A DNA stretch of 64,000 nucleotides, taken from assembly GCF_000016905.1 (NCBI RefSeq), contig NC_009616.1, positions 124,001 to 188,000 on the forward strand, written 5' to 3'. The first letter of the stretch is position 1. Each line of letters begins with the position of its first letter. This document shows positions 43,576 to 51,447 of the stretch, in pieces. A program made the translations under genes and the position numbers. The DNA comes from Thermosipho melanesiensis BI429. Its GTDB lineage: Bacteria; Thermotogota; Thermotogae; Thermotogales; Fervidobacteriaceae. The notes under the pieces were generated by a model that saw nothing but the letters and a program-made list of their open reading frames with translations, was not told the origin of the DNA and did not search any database.

Positions 43576-44167
43576 TTTTCCTCTCCTTTAAAAATTGATC
43601 ATAATATTTTCTAACTCTCTTTATATCCTGCCACGTAAGATCTTTAGGAGAACCCTTTGCTTTAGAAGGATTCCTTAGCAAATAGCTTGGATGAAACATA
43701 GGAAACACAATAATACCACCTCTCCATTTAAATTCATTGCCTCTAACTTTTGTAATTGCAACAGTTCTTCCCAAAAAAAGCTCCAAAGCAGGTTTTCCCA
43801 AAGTAACAATCATCTTTGGATTAATAATTTCAAGTTGTGCAAATAAAAAGTGCGAACATATACTCGCTTCTTCTTTGGTAGGCGTCCTATTATTCGGAGG
43901 TCTACATTTAACAATGTTAGTTATATAAACATCCTCCCTTTTTATATTCACAGATTCCAAAATTTTCGTTAATAATTGACCAGCTCTACCAACAAATGGT
44001 CTCCCTTGAAGGTCTTCTTCTTCACCTGGACCTTCTCCAACAAAAACAATTGGACTATCCAGATTTCCTTCACCTGGAACTACATTGGTTCTATTCTCAT
44101 GCAAAGGACACGCTTTGCATTCTTTTATTCTTTCAATGATTATTTTCATCATCTCTTCTTTTTTCAT
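43565..44167 (-). CDS. udg: Type-4 (Fe-S) uracil-DNA glycosylase
   Basis: This 200-residue thermophilic uracil-DNA glycosylase has the four cluster ligands Cys17, Cys20, Cys88 and Cys104, motif A GEGPGEEED and motif B FHPSYLLRNP. The family type is the Fe-S UDG first described in T. maritima (TM0511). It removes uracil formed by cytosine deamination, a heavy burden at high temperature. GGAGG lies 7 bases before the ATG. It heads an eight-gene overlapping operon (udg, regulator, epimerase, rarA, macro, ABC-2 trio) with its own strong promoter. Confidence 0.96.
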   Translation of the reverse strand: MKKEEMMKIIIERIKECKACPLHENRTNVVPGEGNLDSPIVFVGEGPGEEEDLQGRPFVGRAGQLLTKILESVNIKREDVYITNIVKCRPPNNRTPTKEEASICSHFLFAQLEIINPKMIVTLGKPALELFLGRTVAITKVRGNEFKWRGGIIVFPMFHPSYLLRNPSKAKGSPKDLTWQDIKRVRKYYDQFLKERKNDG

Positions 44168-44186
44168 ACTTTACCTCCAAAATATA

Positions 44187-44210
44187 TTAACTTAACCTAA
44201 CTTTGTTAAC
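44187..44210. promoter_or_regulatory. TTAACC-type repeats, candidate operator of the DtxR-like regulator
   Basis: TTAAC, TTAACCTAAC and GTTAAC occur in a row between the -10 box and the start of udg. TTAACC recurs at 44302-44307 and 44311-44316 ahead of ppdK. The motif is reminiscent of DtxR-family half-sites (TTAGGTTAGCC type), so autoregulation is possible. Binding is not shown. Confidence 0.4.
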
Positions 44211-44216
44211 ATCAAT

Positions 44217-44244
44217 ATTATACCATGTTTTCTCATTATTACAA
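44217..44244 (-). promoter_or_regulatory. Promoter of the udg operon
   Basis: On the minus strand TTGTAA (44239-44244) and TATAAT (44217-44222) are 16 bases apart. The -10 box is extended (TGGTATAAT). It lies about 50 bases before the udg start, in the intergenic region shared with ppdK. Confidence 0.8.
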
Positions 44245-44368
44245 AAAAAATTCTTCTACGTTATTTTTTGTTACAAAATAGAAAAGTATAATTATAAAAT
44301 ATTAACCGTATTAACCTCAACGATATGATAAAATAAAAATGAACTTAAATTTTCAAGGAGGTGTAAGA

Positions 44369-47014
44369 ATGTCAAAGAAATGGGTATATTTCTTTGCAAA
44401 CGGCAAGGCAGAAGGCCAAGCAGACATGAAAGATATATTAGGTGGAAAAGGTGCTAATCTCGCCGAAATGACAAACATTGGTATTCCAGTACCACCAGGA
44501 TTTACTATTTCCACAGAAGTTTGTAAATTTTACTATGATCACGGAAAAACATATCCAGAAGATCTAAAAGCACAAGTAGATGAAGCTCTAAAAAAGTTAG
44601 AAGAAGTTACAGAAAAAAAATTGGGTGATCCCGAAAAACCATTATTAGTATCCGTTAGATCAGGTGCTGCTGTCTCTATGCCTGGAATGATGGATACCAT
44701 TCTAAACTTAGGTTTAAACGATGAAACAGTTAAAGGGCTTGCAAAACTTACAAACAATGAAAGATTTGCATATGATGCCTACAGAAGATTCTTACAGATG
44801 TTTGGAGACACTGCATTAGGTATACCACATGCAGAATTCGAAAAAGCATTAGAAGCAAAAAAAGAAGCAAAAGGTGTAAAGTTAGACGTTGAACTTGACG
44901 CTGAAGACCTAAGAGCACTCGTTGAGGATTACAAAAAGATCTATGACAAACATGGCAAAGAATTCCCGCAAGATACCTACAAACAACTTTGGGCAGCTAT
45001 TGATGCAGTCTTTGGTTCATGGATGAACGAAAGGGCAATTAAATACAGACAAATCAACAACATCAAAGAAGGAGAATTGCTTGGAACAGCTGTAAATATA
45101 GTTACCATGGTATTTGGAAATATGGGTGATGACTGTGGTACAGGCGTCTGTTTCACAAGAAATCCAAATACAGGGGAAAAGAAACCATATGGTGAATTCC
45201 TACAAAACGCACAAGGTGAAGATGTTGTTGCCGGTATAAGAACCCCTGTTCCTCTAGAAGAACTAAAGAAAATAAACGAAAGTGTATACAACGAGCTTCT
45301 TTCAATAATGGAAAAATTAGAAAAACACTATAAAGACATGCAAGATATAGAGTTCACAATCGAAAAAGGAAAACTCTACATCTTACAAACAAGAAACGGA
45401 AAAAGAACAAGTCAAGCAGCTATCAAAATAGCAGTTGATCTTGTACACGAAGGGTTAATTGATAAAGAAACAGCAGTAATGAGAGTAAAACCTGAAGATG
45501 TTGAAAGAGTACTTCACGCAAAATTTGATGACAGCGAACTTAAAAATGCAAAAGTAATAGCAAAAGGACTTCCAGCATCACCAGGTGCAGCTACTGGAAA
45601 AGTATATTTTGATGCAGCAAAGGCTGAAAAAATGGCAAAAGATGGAGAACAAGTTATACTTGTAAGACCTGAAACAAGTCCAGAAGATGTTGGCGGAATG
45701 AATGCCGCAGAAGGTATATTAACCGCAAGAGGTGGAATGACATCACACGCAGCTGTTGTTGCAAGAGGAATGGGTAAACCTGCAGTTGTTGGTGCAGAAG
45801 AAATATTAGTTGATGAAGAAACATTGGAATTCAAAGTCAACGATACAGTTGTAAAAGAAGGAGAATGGATTTCAATTGATGGAACAACCGGAAATGTTTA
45901 CCTTGGTAAGGTAAAAACGGTAAAACCACAAGGCCTCGAAGGACCGGTCGCAGAACTCCTCACTTGGGCAGATGAAATAAGAAGATTAGGCGTAAGAACA
46001 AATGCAGATGTTCCAAGAGATGCTAAAGTCGCAAGAGATTTCGGAGCAGAAGGTATTGGACTTTGCAGAACAGAACATATGTTTTTTGAAAAAGATAGAA
46101 TACCAAAAGTTAGAAGAATGATTGTCGCAAAGACAAAAGAACAAAGAGAAGCCGCACTTGCAGAACTATTACCGCTTCAAAAAGAAGACTTCAAAGGACT
46201 ATTTAGAACAATGAAAGGTTTACCAGTTACCATCAGGCTTATAGATCCTCCACTACACGAATTCTTACCTCATGAAGAAGAACAAATGAAAGAAGTAGCG
46301 GAACAAATTGGAATTACAGTTGAAGAGTTAAAATCAGTAGTTGAACAGCTCCACGAACTTAACCCAATGCTCGGCCATAGAGGATGTAGGCTTACAATAA
46401 CATATCCTGAAATTGCCGTAATGCAAACAAAAGCAATAATTGGTGCAGCTATTGAACTAAAGAGAGAAGAAAACATAGACGTAATTCCAGAAATAATGAT
46501 TCCATTGGTTGGACACATTAATGAATTAAAATACGTTAAAAAAGTTGTAGTTGAAACTGCAGAGCAATTAATAAAAGAAGTAGGTATTGAACTTACGTAT
46601 AAAGTTGGTACAATGATTGAAATACCAAGAGCTGCAATTACTGCTGACCAAATTGCTCAAGAGGCCGAATTCTTTAGCTTTGGAACAAACGACCTAACAC
46701 AAATGACCTTTGGTTTCAGCCGTGACGATGTTGGAAAGTTCTTACCAGAATATCTTGAAAAAGGTATACTTGAACACGATCCATTTAAGAGTCTTGATTG
46801 GAATGGTGTAGGACAATTAGTAAAAATGGGTACAGAAAAAGGTAAGGCAGCAAGAAAAGATCTCAAAGTTGGAGTCTGTGGTGAACACGGTGGAGATCCA
46901 AGATCTATCCTCTTTTTTGATGCAGTTGGTCTTGATTACGTAAGTTGTTCTCCATACAGGGTACCTGTTGCAAGAATTGCAGCTGCTCAAGCAACAATAA
47001 AAAACAGAAAATAA
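44369..47014 (+). CDS. ppdK: Pyruvate, phosphate dikinase
   Basis: The 881-residue enzyme has the full PPDK layout: N-terminal ATP-grasp domain (KWVYFFANGKAEGQAD, GGKGANLAEMTNIGIPVPPGF, SVRSGAAVSMPGMMDT), the phospho-His swivel domain with GGMTSHAAVVARGMGKPAVVG, and a C-terminal PEP/pyruvate barrel ending in FGTNDLTQMTFGFSRDD and GVCGEHGGDP. It interconverts pyruvate, ATP and Pi with PEP, AMP and PPi, and can work in either direction of central metabolism. AGGAGGTG lies 5 bases before the ATG at 44369; the frame open from 44339 has no such site. It is monocistronic, ended by the terminator at 47029. Confidence 0.98.
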   Translation: MSKKWVYFFANGKAEGQADMKDILGGKGANLAEMTNIGIPVPPGFTISTEVCKFYYDHGKTYPEDLKAQVDEALKKLEEVTEKKLGDPEKPLLVSVRSGAAVSMPGMMDTILNLGLNDETVKGLAKLTNNERFAYDAYRRFLQMFGDTALGIPHAEFEKALEAKKEAKGVKLDVELDAEDLRALVEDYKKIYDKHGKEFPQDTYKQLWAAIDAVFGSWMNERAIKYRQINNIKEGELLGTAVNIVTMVFGNMGDDCGTGVCFTRNPNTGEKKPYGEFLQNAQGEDVVAGIRTPVPLEELKKINESVYNELLSIMEKLEKHYKDMQDIEFTIEKGKLYILQTRNGKRTSQAAIKIAVDLVHEGLIDKETAVMRVKPEDVERVLHAKFDDSELKNAKVIAKGLPASPGAATGKVYFDAAKAEKMAKDGEQVILVRPETSPEDVGGMNAAEGILTARGGMTSHAAVVARGMGKPAVVGAEEILVDEETLEFKVNDTVVKEGEWISIDGTTGNVYLGKVKTVKPQGLEGPVAELLTWADEIRRLGVRTNADVPRDAKVARDFGAEGIGLCRTEHMFFEKDRIPKVRRMIVAKTKEQREAALAELLPLQKEDFKGLFRTMKGLPVTIRLIDPPLHEFLPHEEEQMKEVAEQIGITVEELKSVVEQLHELNPMLGHRGCRLTITYPEIAVMQTKAIIGAAIELKREENIDVIPEIMIPLVGHINELKYVKKVVVETAEQLIKEVGIELTYKVGTMIEIPRAAITADQIAQEAEFFSFGTNDLTQMTFGFSRDDVGKFLPEYLEKGILEHDPFKSLDWNGVGQLVKMGTEKGKAARKDLKVGVCGEHGGDPRSILFFDAVGLDYVSCSPYRVPVARIAAAQATIKNRK

Positions 47015-47028
47015 GGCTTCTACAATAA

Positions 47029-47052
47029 AATGGGCCCATAGCTGGGCCCATT
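47029..47052 (+). terminator. Intrinsic terminator of ppdK
   Basis: AATGGGCCCA-TAGC-TGGGCCCATT is a perfect 10-bp stem, 14 bases after the ppdK stop, followed by ATTATTT. Confidence 0.92.
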
Positions 47053-47071
47053 ATTATTTGGAGGTGCTAAC

Positions 47072-47482
47072 GTGTCGTTTCTACTCTTTTCTATTGCAAC
47101 ATCTATCATACTATTTTTTTTCACAAAATCTTACATATTCTTTTCAATTATATTCCTTGGATTGTACTATCTAAAAAGAGACAATACAAAATTACAAAGC
47201 TTATTAAGTTTAACCTTTGTTTTGATGATTGCACTTTCTTTCTTTTCAACAATCCGTGGGTACAATCCATCTGGTTTACTTTTTCTATTAATTGCAACAT
47301 TTTCATCGATAATATATGATATACTTAAAAAGCCTATGTGGAGTTTACCTTTTTTTGCATTTCTTGGAATAGGTATTTCAATGATTGGGACCATAAAATA
47401 TGGAAACCTTGGCTATTTATTTGGATTTTTAATAATTCCCATATTTTTAAGAGAATTCAAGAAAAGGGGTGAAAAAAATTGA
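47072..47482 (+). CDS. Small polytopic membrane protein, unknown function
   Basis: The 136-residue product has five predicted membrane helices and short loops; I recognise no family. The start is GTG at 47072, with GGAGGTG 5 bases ahead. Its stop overlaps the TTG start of glmU by 4 bases, so it is the first gene of the glmU-prs-rplY-pth operon. A role in cell-envelope precursor supply is only guessed from that position. Helices near 5-25, 28-45, 47-62, 67-85 and 92-125 are visible as runs of Leu, Ile and Phe. Confidence 0.8.
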   Translation: MSFLLFSIATSIILFFFTKSYIFFSIIFLGLYYLKRDNTKLQSLLSLTFVLMIALSFFSTIRGYNPSGLLFLLIATFSSIIYDILKKPMWSLPFFAFLGIGISMIGTIKYGNLGYLFGFLIIPIFLREFKKRGEKN

Positions 47483-48831
47483 AAACCCTAATTTTGGCTG
47501 CGGGTCTTGGCAAAAGAATGAATTCTAAATATCCAAAAGTAATACATAAAATTTTCAACAAACCAATGATTAACTGGGTAATTGAAACTGCAAAAAACTT
47601 TGGTAAAGTAGCAGTTGTTTTAGGACATAAATACGAACTTGTTAAAAAGGTCATACCTGAAGACGTTGAAATATACTTGCAAAACCAACAATTAGGTACT
47701 GCACATGCAGTCATGTCTGCCATAGAATTTGTATCTCCAAATGATAATTTGTTAATTCTTTATGGCGATGTTCCTTTTATTTCACATGAAACATTAAAAA
47801 GACTTGAAAAAGAGCACGTAAAAAGTAACAGTGATGTTACTATACTTACCTCTATATTGGAAAATCCTACCGGTTATGGTAGGATTGTTAGAGATGGCAA
47901 AATAAGGATAATAGAAGATAAAGATGCAACTGAAGAAGTTAAAAAAATAAAAGAAATAAATACAGGGATATACATTATTAAAGGAAACTTTTTAATTGAA
48001 AATATAAATAAGATAGAGAATAATAACACACAGAAAGAATATTATTTAACGGATATATTAAAATTTACAGATAACATCTCAACAGTTACTACGAACGATG
48101 TCGACGAAATTACTGGTGTAAACAACAGAATTCAACTTGCAAATTTGGAAAAAAAGATAAGAAGGAAAATAAATGAAAAATTAATGAACCAAGGGGTAAG
48201 GATAATTGACCCTAATGCTGTTTATATAGACCCACAAGTAAAAATAGGGAGAGACACTTTGATCTACCCGTTTACTTTCATTGAAGGTGAAACAGAAATT
48301 GGGGAAGATTGTGTAATTGGACCTTTGACACGAATAAAAGAGTCTAAAATAGGGAATAAAGTTACAATAAACAGATCAGAAGTGGAAAAATCTGTGATAG
48401 AAGATAATGTATCAGTAGGTCCATTTGCAAGATTACGTGAAGGAACGACATTAGATGAAAATGTAAAAATTGGAAACTTTGTAGAAACAAAAAAGTCAAG
48501 TATAGGAAAAAATAGCAAAGCACAACATCTAACATACTTAGGAGATGCTACAATTGGAAATAACGTAAATATAGGAGCGGGAACAATTACTTGTAATTAT
48601 GATGGGCAAACCAAGCATCCGACTTACATTGAAGACAACGCGTTTATTGGAAGCAACAACTCACTTGTTGCACCTGTAAAGATAGGTAAAAATGCAATCA
48701 CTGCTGCTGGTTCAACCATTACAAACAACGTACCGGAAAATAGTCTTGCAATAGCAAGACAAAAACAAATTAACAAAGAAAATTGGGTTTTAAGAAAAGG
48801 GGGCCAAAAAAATGCAAATAACAAAAAATGA
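47479..48831 (+). CDS. glmU: Bifunctional GlcNAc-1-P uridyltransferase / GlcN-1-P acetyltransferase GlmU
   Basis: This 450-residue enzyme has the pyrophosphorylase signature LILAAGLGKRMNSKYPKV, uridine-binding YGDVPFI, and a C-terminal left-handed beta-helix of hexapeptide repeats. The acetyltransferase site residues lie in KAQHLTYLGDATIG and GAGTITCNYDG. It makes UDP-GlcNAc for peptidoglycan and surface glycans. The start is TTG at 47479, preceded by AGGGGTGA and overlapping the membrane protein stop. Its 3' end overlaps prs by 20 bases. All hallmarks are intact. Confidence 0.97.
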   Translation: MKTLILAAGLGKRMNSKYPKVIHKIFNKPMINWVIETAKNFGKVAVVLGHKYELVKKVIPEDVEIYLQNQQLGTAHAVMSAIEFVSPNDNLLILYGDVPFISHETLKRLEKEHVKSNSDVTILTSILENPTGYGRIVRDGKIRIIEDKDATEEVKKIKEINTGIYIIKGNFLIENINKIENNNTQKEYYLTDILKFTDNISTVTTNDVDEITGVNNRIQLANLEKKIRRKINEKLMNQGVRIIDPNAVYIDPQVKIGRDTLIYPFTFIEGETEIGEDCVIGPLTRIKESKIGNKVTINRSEVEKSVIEDNVSVGPFARLREGTTLDENVKIGNFVETKKSSIGKNSKAQHLTYLGDATIGNNVNIGAGTITCNYDGQTKHPTYIEDNAFIGSNNSLVAPVKIGKNAITAAGSTITNNVPENSLAIARQKQINKENWVLRKGGQKNANNKK

Positions 48832-49762
48832 GATGAAAATATTCTCAGGAAATGCCAATAAAGAACTTGCAATAAAGGTATCGGAATATATCGGTACACG
48901 CCTTGCCAATTGTGAAGTTGGAAGATTTGCAGACGGTGAAATAAACGTAAAGATTGGTGAAACAGTTAGAGGACACGATACTTTTATCGTTCAACCAACT
49001 TGTCCCCCTGTAAACGAAAATCTAATGGAATTGTTAATAATGATAGATGCACTAAAACGCGCATCGGCAAACAGTATAGCGGTGGTTATACCATACTATG
49101 GATATGCAAGACAGGACAGAAAAGCCAAAGGACGTGATCCTATAACTGCAAAGTTAGTAGCAAATTTATTAACCACTGCTGGAGCTACAAGAGTTATGAC
49201 TGTTGATTTGCACTCTGAACAGATACAAGGATTTTTTGATATACCACTTGATAATTTATGGAGTTTCCCTATATTTGCAAAACAATTGAAAAGGGATAAA
49301 ATAGTAGATGATGAATATGTAATTGTATCACCAGATGTTGGTGGTGTAAAAAGAGCAAGACAATTTGCTGAAAGATTAGGCGGACCTCTTGCAATATTGG
49401 ACAAAAGGAGGCCAAAGGATAATGAAGCAGAGATTTTGAATATAATAGGAGATGTAAAAGATAAAACGGCAATTATTGTGGACGATATTGCGGATACAGC
49501 ACGTTCTCTTGTTAAAGCAGCAAAGGCTATAAAAGAGAATGGTGCAAGAAGGGTAATTGCTTGTATCACACATCCCGTACTTTCTGATGGTGCAATTGAA
49601 AGAATTCAAAATTCAGAAATTGAAAAAATATATATTTCCGATTCGATCAGTCATAACAATCTACCAGATAAATTTTCCGTAGTATCACTTGCACCACTGC
49701 TTGGTGAAGCTATTATGAGGGTGAGAAAAAACTTATCTGTAAGTATACTATTTAGGCAATAA
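48812..49762 (+). CDS. prs: Ribose-phosphate pyrophosphokinase
   Basis: The 316-residue PRPP synthase has the family hallmarks: [19 protein letters not shown], the flexible-loop region [17 protein letters not shown], metal-site [11 protein letters not shown], and the PRPP-binding loop [11 protein letters not shown]. It supplies PRPP for nucleotide, His and NAD synthesis. The start overlaps glmU by 20 bases, with AAGGGGG ahead of it. It precedes rplY by 34 bases. The glmU-prs-rplY-pth order is common in Gram-positive relatives and supports one operon. Confidence 0.98.
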
Positions 49763-49796
49763 TAAACCCATAAAAATAAAAAGAGGAGGTTTTAGT

Positions 49797-50447
49797 ATGG
49801 CACAACACAAGCTAGAGGCCCTGACGAGAAACGTTGTTGGAAAAAAAAGGGCTGTTAGAAGATTGAGAAAACAAGGACTTATACCCGGTGTAGTTTATGG
49901 GCCTGATATTGAACCACTTTCTATTTCAATTAAAAAGTCCAATTTAATCAAGCTTTTATACGAAGTAACCGAAGCAAGCATTATTTCACTTTCCGTTAAA
50001 GATGAAACAGGAAATGAGGTATTCTCTCACGATGTATTCATTAAAAACATTCAATACGATAAATTAACAGATGAAGTAAAACATATTGATTTCTACGCAC
50101 CTGAAAAAGGTCATACTATGAATATCAATATACCACTTGAATTTATTGGAAAACCAAAAGGCGTAGAAAAGGGTGGTATTGTTGAAATTATTCACCATGA
50201 ACTCCCCGTTGAAACACTTCCTTCTGTTATTGTAGAGAAGCTAGAGATAGATATTAGTAATCTAGATCTTGGTGAATCATTCCACGTATCTGATTTAAAA
50301 CTCCCAACAGGAATGACTGCAGAGCTTCCAGAAAACGAACCATTGGTAACTATAGCAATTCCAAGAGGTATTGAAGTAGAAGAAACAACAAGTGAAGAGG
50401 AAGTTGAACCAGAAGTAATAGAAAAAGGTAAAAAGGAGGAAGAATAA
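49797..50447 (+). CDS. rplY: Ribosomal protein bL25, CTC/TL5 type
   Basis: The 216-residue protein has an N-terminal 5S-rRNA-binding L25 domain (about 1-95: [21 protein letters not shown], then HVDFY-like KHIDFYAP) and a C-terminal beta-rich CTC domain (about 100-185, with [18 protein letters not shown]). A highly acidic tail ([14 protein letters not shown]) follows. It stabilises 5S rRNA in the large subunit, and the long form is usual in stress-adapted and thermophilic bacteria. GAGGAGG-type sequence precedes the ATG. Its stop lies one base before the proposed AUA start of pth, and its last codons contain the ribosome site for pth. Confidence 0.97.
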
Positions 50448-50448
50448 A

Positions 50449-50985
50449 ATAATATTAGTTGTTGGTCTTGGAAACCCTGGTCCACGTTATGCCTTTACAA
50501 GGCATAACGTGGGTTTTATGTTTTTAGACAGAATAGCAAATAATTGGAGAAAGAAATACAATTATGAATTTTCAATAAAAGAAAATCTTTTTTTAGTAAA
50601 ACCGCTAACATACATGAATTTAAGTGGTGAAATATTTAATTACATAAATCCCAAAGATTTTGGTGATATAATAGTAGTGTACGATGACGTAAGTTTACCA
50701 CTTGGAAAAATAAGGATTAGAAAAAAAGGCTCACATGGTGGTCATAAGGGAGTTAAGTCAATAATCTCGCATCTTGGGACTGATTTTAATAGAATTAGGA
50801 TAGGAATAGGTCCTCTACCTGATAATGAAGATTTGGTAAATTTCGTACTGGGAGAATTTTCAAATAGGGAACTCGAAATAGTAAACAAAGCTTTAAACTT
50901 ATCATATGAAGCTTTAAAAACTATTGTTAATGAAGGGATTGACAAAGCAATGAGCCTCTTTAATGCAAAAGAGGTGGAAAGATGA
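50449..50985 (+). CDS. pth: Peptidyl-tRNA hydrolase with apparent AUA start codon
   Basis: The product has all Pth landmarks: [11 protein letters not shown] with catalytic Asn9, RHNVGFMFL with catalytic His19, [20 protein letters not shown] with the catalytic Asp, and [12 protein letters not shown]. It recycles peptidyl-tRNA. These N-terminal residues are encoded upstream of any ATG or GTG. In this frame the preceding stop is at 50419-50421, and no ATG, GTG or TTG occurs before 50509. AUA at 50449 gives (M)ILVVGLGNP, the normal spacing (B. subtilis Pth also begins M, four residues, GLGNP), with GGAGG 9 bases ahead. A perfect hairpin lies at 50482-50512. The stop overlaps the next gene (ATGA). 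Confidence 0.88.
   Translation: MILVVGLGNPGPRYAFTRHNVGFMFLDRIANNWRKKYNYEFSIKENLFLVKPLTYMNLSGEIFNYINPKDFGDIIVVYDDVSLPLGKIRIRKKGSHGGHKGVKSIISHLGTDFNRIRIGIGPLPDNEDLVNFVLGEFSNRELEIVNKALNLSYEALKTIVNEGIDKAMSLFNAKEVER
50482..50512 (+). promoter_or_regulatory. Perfect 12-bp hairpin inside the pth coding start
   Basis: CCACGTTATGCC (50482-50493) and GGCATAACGTGG (50501-50512) pair completely across a 7-base loop. The structure begins 33 bases after the AUA start and is followed by GTTTTATGTTTTT. It resembles an intrinsic terminator or attenuator, or a translation-modulating hairpin, within codons 12-22 of pth. Confidence 0.85.
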
Positions 50986-51407
50986 AAAAGTGCAGTAGAT
51001 GTGGAAAAAACGCGGATATATTTCTAGTGGTAGATGTAGATATTGCAAAAAAGGAAATTGTACTTTGCAAAAGGTGCCTTAAAGAAACCCTGAAATTTGA
51101 TACTGTAAGATTTACAAAAGCAGGTGTTGAACTGCTTTCAGCTCATATGGAATTTGCAGAAGAAATAACTTTAAATTCCACAAGATTTATTGCAAATAAC
51201 CTAGAAATTCTCACATTAATGCCACTTGCCGTTCAAAGTGCACTTTTTGAACATGATTCATTTACAAAAAAAAGAATGATAAATGACATTCAAAAAAGAC
51301 AGGTATACTTCTTAAAACAAAAACTTATAAAAGCATTGGAAAAGGAACAATATGATATAGCTAAAAAGATAAAAGAACAGATTGATAATTTAGAAAAACA
51401 AAAGTAA
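50982..51407 (+). CDS. McsA-like protein: two CxxC zinc motifs plus UvrB/UvrC-type C-terminus
   Basis: The 141-residue product has two CxxC pairs near its N-terminus (CSRCGK and CKRC, residues 4-33), likely a treble-clef-type zinc site. The central helical part is unassigned. The C-terminal helix pair (about 112-140, [21 protein letters not shown]) resembles the UVR motif of UvrB/UvrC and McsA. In Firmicutes McsA activates the arginine kinase McsB and controls CtsR, but no mcsB or clpC is nearby, so the function is open. It overlaps pth by 4 bases and is the last gene before a new promoter at 51409. Confidence 0.8.
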   Translation: MKKCSRCGKNADIFLVVDVDIAKKEIVLCKRCLKETLKFDTVRFTKAGVELLSAHMEFAEEITLNSTRFIANNLEILTLMPLAVQSALFEHDSFTKKRMINDIQKRQVYFLKQKLIKALEKEQYDIAKKIKEQIDNLEKQK

Positions 51408-51408
51408 T

Positions 51409-51438
51409 TTGTTTTTCCTACCTAAAAAATGCTATAAT
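51409..51438 (+). promoter_or_regulatory. Extended -10 promoter driving a leaderless transcript
   Basis: TTGTTT (51409-51414) and TATAAT (51433-51438) are 18 bases apart, and the -10 is extended (TGCTATAAT). The expected start point near 51445 leaves about 3 bases before the ATG at 51448, and no Shine-Dalgarno sequence is present. Confidence 0.7.
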
Positions 51439-51447
51439 TTTCCTGAT

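Noticed and set aside
50419-50460. rplY-pth fusion by programmed frameshifting at the end of rplY
   Set aside because: No slippery codon pair is present at the stop, and the AGGAGG fits a normal ribosome site for pth. AUA initiation needs fewer assumptions, though frameshifting is not excluded.
50509-50985. GTG at 50509 as the pth start
   Set aside because: It would remove the catalytic Asn and His and half of the conserved N-terminus, and has no ribosome site at proper distance.
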